From positions 62,001 to 126,000 of the forward strand of contig NZ_JACYHE010000005.1 of the NCBI RefSeq assembly GCF_021696945.1: DNA of 64,000 nucleotides, given 5' to 3'. The notes beneath the pieces are model-generated. The model searched no databases and was not told the DNA's origin. It saw only the letters and a program-made list of their open reading frames with translations. Of the stretch, positions 60,991 to 64,000 are shown piece after piece. Each line of letters opens with the position of its first letter. Position 1 is the first letter of the stretch. The position numbers were made by a program, and so were the translations under genes. The stretch comes from Streptomyces sp. JJ36. GTDB lineage: Bacteria > Actinomycetota > Actinomycetes > Streptomycetales > Streptomycetaceae.

Positions 60991-63447
60991 GTGGCCAAGG
61001 CGGACAAGCAGGGGTACCGGACCGCTCCCGTCCGCCGCCGACTGCGGAGCGGCATGGTGACGCTGCTGACCGTCGTCCCGGTGCTCGGCGGGACGCTGCC
61101 CGCCGCAGCGGCCCCCGCGGGGGGGCCGGCCGCCTCCGGTGCCCCGGCCGCCGCCCGCCCCGCGGCCGCCGCCGACCGCGCCGCCGCGGCTCCCGCCGCC
61201 CCCGGCACCCACCCGGCCGCGCCCAGCGACTCCCGGACGGCGCACATCTCCCTCAACGGGGTCACCCCCCAGGTGCCCGGCAAGGGCGACACCGTCACGA
61301 TCTCCGGCACGGTCACCAACCGGAGCGACACCACGCTCACCGAGGGGCACATCGGGCTGCGCGTCGGCCCGGCGCTGAACAGCCGCAGCAGCATCGAGCA
61401 GGCGGCCCGGCGCACCGGCTACCTCTCCGGGGCCGACGCCCCGGAGCTGGACGGTCACGAGGCGGAGATCGGCACACTGAAGCCCGGTATCACCCGCTCG
61501 TTCCGCCTCCGGGTGCCGGTGGCGGACCTGGGGCTGAGCGAGAGCGGGGTCTATCAGCTCGGAGTCTCCCTCGGCGCACAGACCCGGGCCCGCCCCTACG
61601 AGCAGGTGCTGGGCATCGGGCGGACCTTCCTGCCCTGGCAGCCGGAGGAGCCGGCCGAGAAGACCCGGCTCACCTTCCTCTGGCCGCTGGTCGCCGACTC
61701 CCACCTCACGGCGCGTACCGGGTCCGACGAACAGCAGACCCCCGTCTTCCGCAACGACGACCTGGCCGAGGCCGTCGCGCCCGGCGGACGGCTCCAGCGG
61801 ATGGTCGCGCTCGGCGCCGACCTGCCGATCACCTGGGTCGTCGACCCCGACCTGCTGGCCAGCGTGGAGGCCATGACCGGGAAGTACGAGGTACGGACCG
61901 GGAACGGCGACACGGTGCCCGGCAAGGGCCAGGAGGCCGCCAACGACTGGCTCAGCTCCCTCCAGGACGCGGTGGAGGGCGAGGACGTCGTCGCGCTGCC
62001 CTTCGGCGACCCGGACCTCGCCTCCCTCGCCCACCAGGGCAAGCAGGTACCGGGCACCATCGGGGGCCTGGGCCCCGCCACCCGGCTGGCGCGCACCACC
62101 GTGGACTCCATCCTGCACACCGAGCCCAGCACGGACTTCGCGTGGCCGGTCGAGGGTGCGCTCGACACCTCCGTCGTCGACGTGGCCACCTCCGCGGGCG
62201 CGCACAACGTCATCGCCCGCAGCGACACCTTCGGGACCAGCGAGAGCATCCCCTACACCCCGACCGCCGCCCGGCCCGTCGGCGGCGGCACCACGGCGGT
62301 GGTCGCCGACCACCGGCTCTCCACCGCGTTCGACGGCGACCTCGCCCGGGCCGACGCCGCCACCGGAGCGGTGCAGCGGTTCCTGGCCCACACCCTGTCG
62401 ATCACCCAGCAGGTACCGTCCCGGCAGCGCAGCATCGTGGTGGCCCCGCAGCGGCAGCCGACGGCCTCCCAGGCGCAGACCATGGCCACCGCGCTCCGCG
62501 CCCTCGACGGCGCCGGCCGGGGTGCCTGGACCCAGCACACCGGGCTGGCGGCCGCCGCCAAGGCCAAGCCCGACCCGGCGGCGCACCGCACGGTGCCGGG
62601 CCCCGGCGCCTACCCGCAGCGGCTGCGCGCGCAGGAGCTGCCCGAGACGGCCTTCACTCAGCTCCAGGAGACCCAGGCCAAGCTCGAGGACTTCGCCGGG
62701 ATCCTCTCCCAGGAGGACCGCGTGGTGCCCCCGTTCCAGACGGCCATGCACCGTGCGCTCTCCACCTCCTGGCGTGGCGAGGCAGAGCAGGCGGCGGAGT
62801 ACCGCGCGGCCATGCAGGACCACCTCGTCAGCCTCACCCGGAAGGTGAAGCTGATCGACAAGTCCGACCTCACCCTGTCCGGGCGCAGCGCCACCATTCC
62901 CGTGACCGTGCAGAACAACCTGCTGCAGGGCGTGGACGGGCTGCGGCTGAAGCTCACCTCCAGCCGCAGCATCGGCCTGCGTATCCAGGACGACATGCAG
63001 CAGGTCGTGGTCGACGGCGGGCACAGCCAGTCCGTCACCTTCGACACCTCGGCCAAGGCCAACGGCCGGACCACCCTCACCGCACAGCTCTACACCGAGG
63101 AGGGCAAGCCGTACGGGCCGGCGATGACGTTCCGCGTGAAGGTCACCTCGATCACCTCCACGGTGCTGCTGGTCATCGCGGGCGGCGTGCTGCTGGTGGT
63201 GCTGGCCGGCATCCGGATGTACACCCAGCGCAAGCGGAACGGGACGGCCCCCGACCCGGACGCCCCGCTGGAACCGGCCCCGGGTGCCGCACCGTCCTCC
63301 GGAGCGGAGGACGCACACCGTACGCAGGAAGGCCCGGCCGCGCAGGAGACGGCCGGGGATCTGGACGGCCGGCCGGATGAGCGGCCCGAGGACACCACCG
63401 CGGGAAGCACGCCCCCGCGGGACACGGGTGAGAAAGTGGACCGTTGA
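60991..63447 (+). CDS. DUF6049 family cell-envelope protein
   Basis: 818 aa. A signal peptide (RRRLRSGMVTLLTVVPVLGGTLPAAAAPA, about 12-40) is followed by an Ala/Pro-rich stretch and a large extracytoplasmic region with beta-rich parts (ISLNGVTPQVPGKGDTVTISGTVTNRSDTTL). One C-terminal membrane helix (TSTVLLVIAGGVLLVVLAGI) and an acidic cytoplasmic tail complete it. It is conserved immediately upstream of murJ in Streptomyces, which suggests a linked role in wall assembly. GTG 60991 has GGGAAG upstream; the frame extends further 5' without a better start. Confidence 0.85.
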   Translation: MAKADKQGYRTAPVRRRLRSGMVTLLTVVPVLGGTLPAAAAPAGGPAASGAPAAARPAAAADRAAAAPAAPGTHPAAPSDSRTAHISLNGVTPQVPGKGDTVTISGTVTNRSDTTLTEGHIGLRVGPALNSRSSIEQAARRTGYLSGADAPELDGHEAEIGTLKPGITRSFRLRVPVADLGLSESGVYQLGVSLGAQTRARPYEQVLGIGRTFLPWQPEEPAEKTRLTFLWPLVADSHLTARTGSDEQQTPVFRNDDLAEAVAPGGRLQRMVALGADLPITWVVDPDLLASVEAMTGKYEVRTGNGDTVPGKGQEAANDWLSSLQDAVEGEDVVALPFGDPDLASLAHQGKQVPGTIGGLGPATRLARTTVDSILHTEPSTDFAWPVEGALDTSVVDVATSAGAHNVIARSDTFGTSESIPYTPTAARPVGGGTTAVVADHRLSTAFDGDLARADAATGAVQRFLAHTLSITQQVPSRQRSIVVAPQRQPTASQAQTMATALRALDGAGRGAWTQHTGLAAAAKAKPDPAAHRTVPGPGAYPQRLRAQELPETAFTQLQETQAKLEDFAGILSQEDRVVPPFQTAMHRALSTSWRGEAEQAAEYRAAMQDHLVSLTRKVKLIDKSDLTLSGRSATIPVTVQNNLLQGVDGLRLKLTSSRSIGLRIQDDMQQVVVDGGHSQSVTFDTSAKANGRTTLTAQLYTEEGKPYGPAMTFRVKVTSITSTVLLVIAGGVLLVVLAGIRMYTQRKRNGTAPDPDAPLEPAPGAAPSSGAEDAHRTQEGPAAQETAGDLDGRPDERPEDTTAGSTPPRDTGEKVDR

Positions 63448-63481
63448 GTCAGCCGGGCGACCAGGGCAGGGGTACGAACCG

Positions 63482-64000
63482 ATGAACGCGCCGTACGACG
63501 GTGACCGTGAGCAGCATCGCGGTGGCGAGTCCCCTCCGGACCCGTACGCCGCGAACCCGTACGTCCCGGACCCGTACGCGCAGGGGACGCATGCGCAGGG
63601 CCCGTACACCCCGGACCCCTACACCCCGGACCCCTACACCCCGGACCCGTACGCCCCGGACGCCCGCGGCCGGGACACGGACGGGCCGTACGGCGACGAC
63701 CCCGCCACCTTCCGCTTCACCGGCGTCGACGAGCTGCTCAGCCGGCCGCGCGGCGAGGACGGCCGCCCGCGGACCACCCCGTCCGCTCCCGGCGCCCCCT
63801 CCGCCGCCCCGGGCACGCCCGCTGCCGGGGACCCCTTCGCCCATCTCTACCGCGACCAGGGACAGACGCACGGCCGCCCCGGCGGGACGCCGTACGACCC
63901 GCCGCAGGACCCGCGGTACGCGCCGCACCCGCAGGCCGCCCAGCCCCCGCAGCACGGTCCGCCCCCGCAGCAGGGCGGCCACCCGCCGTACCCCCCGCAG
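63482..64000 (+). CDS. murJ: MurJ/MviN lipid II flippase, N-terminal cytoplasmic part only
   Basis: 173 codons are visible before the window edge. They encode a Pro/Tyr/Asp-rich disordered N-terminus: NAPYDGDREQHRGG, then PDPYTPDPYTPDPYAPDA repeats from a 15-bp DNA repeat (units at 63611, 63626 and 63641). FTGVDELLSRPRGE and DPFAHLYRDQG follow. This is the recognisable lead of Streptomyces MurJ, whose 14 helices would start beyond the edge. ATG 63482 has GGGG about 10 nt upstream. It lies 34 bp after DUF6049, same strand, probably same operon. Confidence 0.75.
   Translation, partial: MNAPYDGDREQHRGGESPPDPYAANPYVPDPYAQGTHAQGPYTPDPYTPDPYTPDPYAPDARGRDTDGPYGDDPATFRFTGVDELLSRPRGEDGRPRTTPSAPGAPSAAPGTPAAGDPFAHLYRDQGQTHGRPGGTPYDPPQDPRYAPHPQAAQPPQHGPPPQQGGHPPYPPQ

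Overview
The window is high-GC actinobacterial chromosome, most likely Streptomyces or a close relative. It contains no plasmid, phage or IS module, CRISPR array, tRNA or rRNA gene that I can recognise. Three kinds of evidence support the assignment. First, gene content and order: cydA-cydB-cydCD, hisC, thiC, dnaB, rplI-rpsR-ssb-rpsF, femX, inositol-phosphate synthase, a bifunctional PBP, the CCA-adding enzyme family and MurJ match, as I remember it, the S. coelicolor SCO3947 to SCO3894 block. Second, three exact copies of the ParB site GTTTCACGTGAAAC occur, as expected within a few hundred kb of oriC. Third, actinobacterial families such as DUF5326, DUF6049, LppU/SCO3897 and CU044_5270 are present. 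By that comparison oriC lies beyond the right edge.

Layout. 1-11 kb: an HSP90-family ATPase (cut by the left edge), a HAD phosphatase, the cytochrome bd operon cydA-cydB-cydDC (minus strand, with a perfect Rex operator at the promoter) and hisC. 11-20 kb: a LacI regulator, a PPP-type phosphatase, a membrane protein, an LCP cell-wall ligase, a transsulfuration-type PLP enzyme, a fructosamine-kinase/LMW-tyrosine-phosphatase pair, a holin-like membrane protein and a cupin. 20-26 kb: DUF5326 overlapping tail to tail with a YibE/F protein, thiC behind a TPP riboswitch, a decayed LysE exporter next to an intact LysR regulator, and a Nudix hydrolase. 26-30 kb: a flavohemoprotein and a pyridoxamine-phosphate-oxidase-like protein, probably one transcript.

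30-42 kb is the accessory, more variable part. It holds small regulator/target pairs: MarR with a cupin, MarR with an MFS exporter, and MarR with an SDR. Each pair has a visible repeat in the shared promoter. It also holds GNAT enzymes, a frameshifted antirepressor/Mrr-type nuclease, an SDR whose 3' end is frameshifted, a 16-bp tandem repeat, an ankyrin/HEAT protein, an ECF sigma factor coupled to a CU044_5270 protein, and a RibD/DHFR-like reductase. Most of the oddities (frameshifts, tandem repeats, large palindromes) lie here.

42-64 kb is core: dnaB with a group of DnaA-box-like sequences upstream, a MATE exporter, the rpsF-ssb-rpsR-rplI operon ending at a strong terminator, and femX plus an alanine-racemase-like gene (cell wall). 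Then come inositol-3-phosphate synthase with a PadR regulator and its operator, a bifunctional PBP, a GT87-type membrane glycosyltransferase, an MFS protein between two parS sites, LppU/SCO3897, the CCA-adding enzyme family, DUF6049 and the start of murJ (cut by the right edge).

I found no clearly new multi-gene system. The best leads are the promoter palindromes, the parS site that contains the cydDC start codon, the DnaA-box group at dnaB, the broken nuclease with its hairpins, and the two expanding tandem repeats. Positions, motifs and repeats were read by eye. Family names rest on motif recognition and memory, not on a search.
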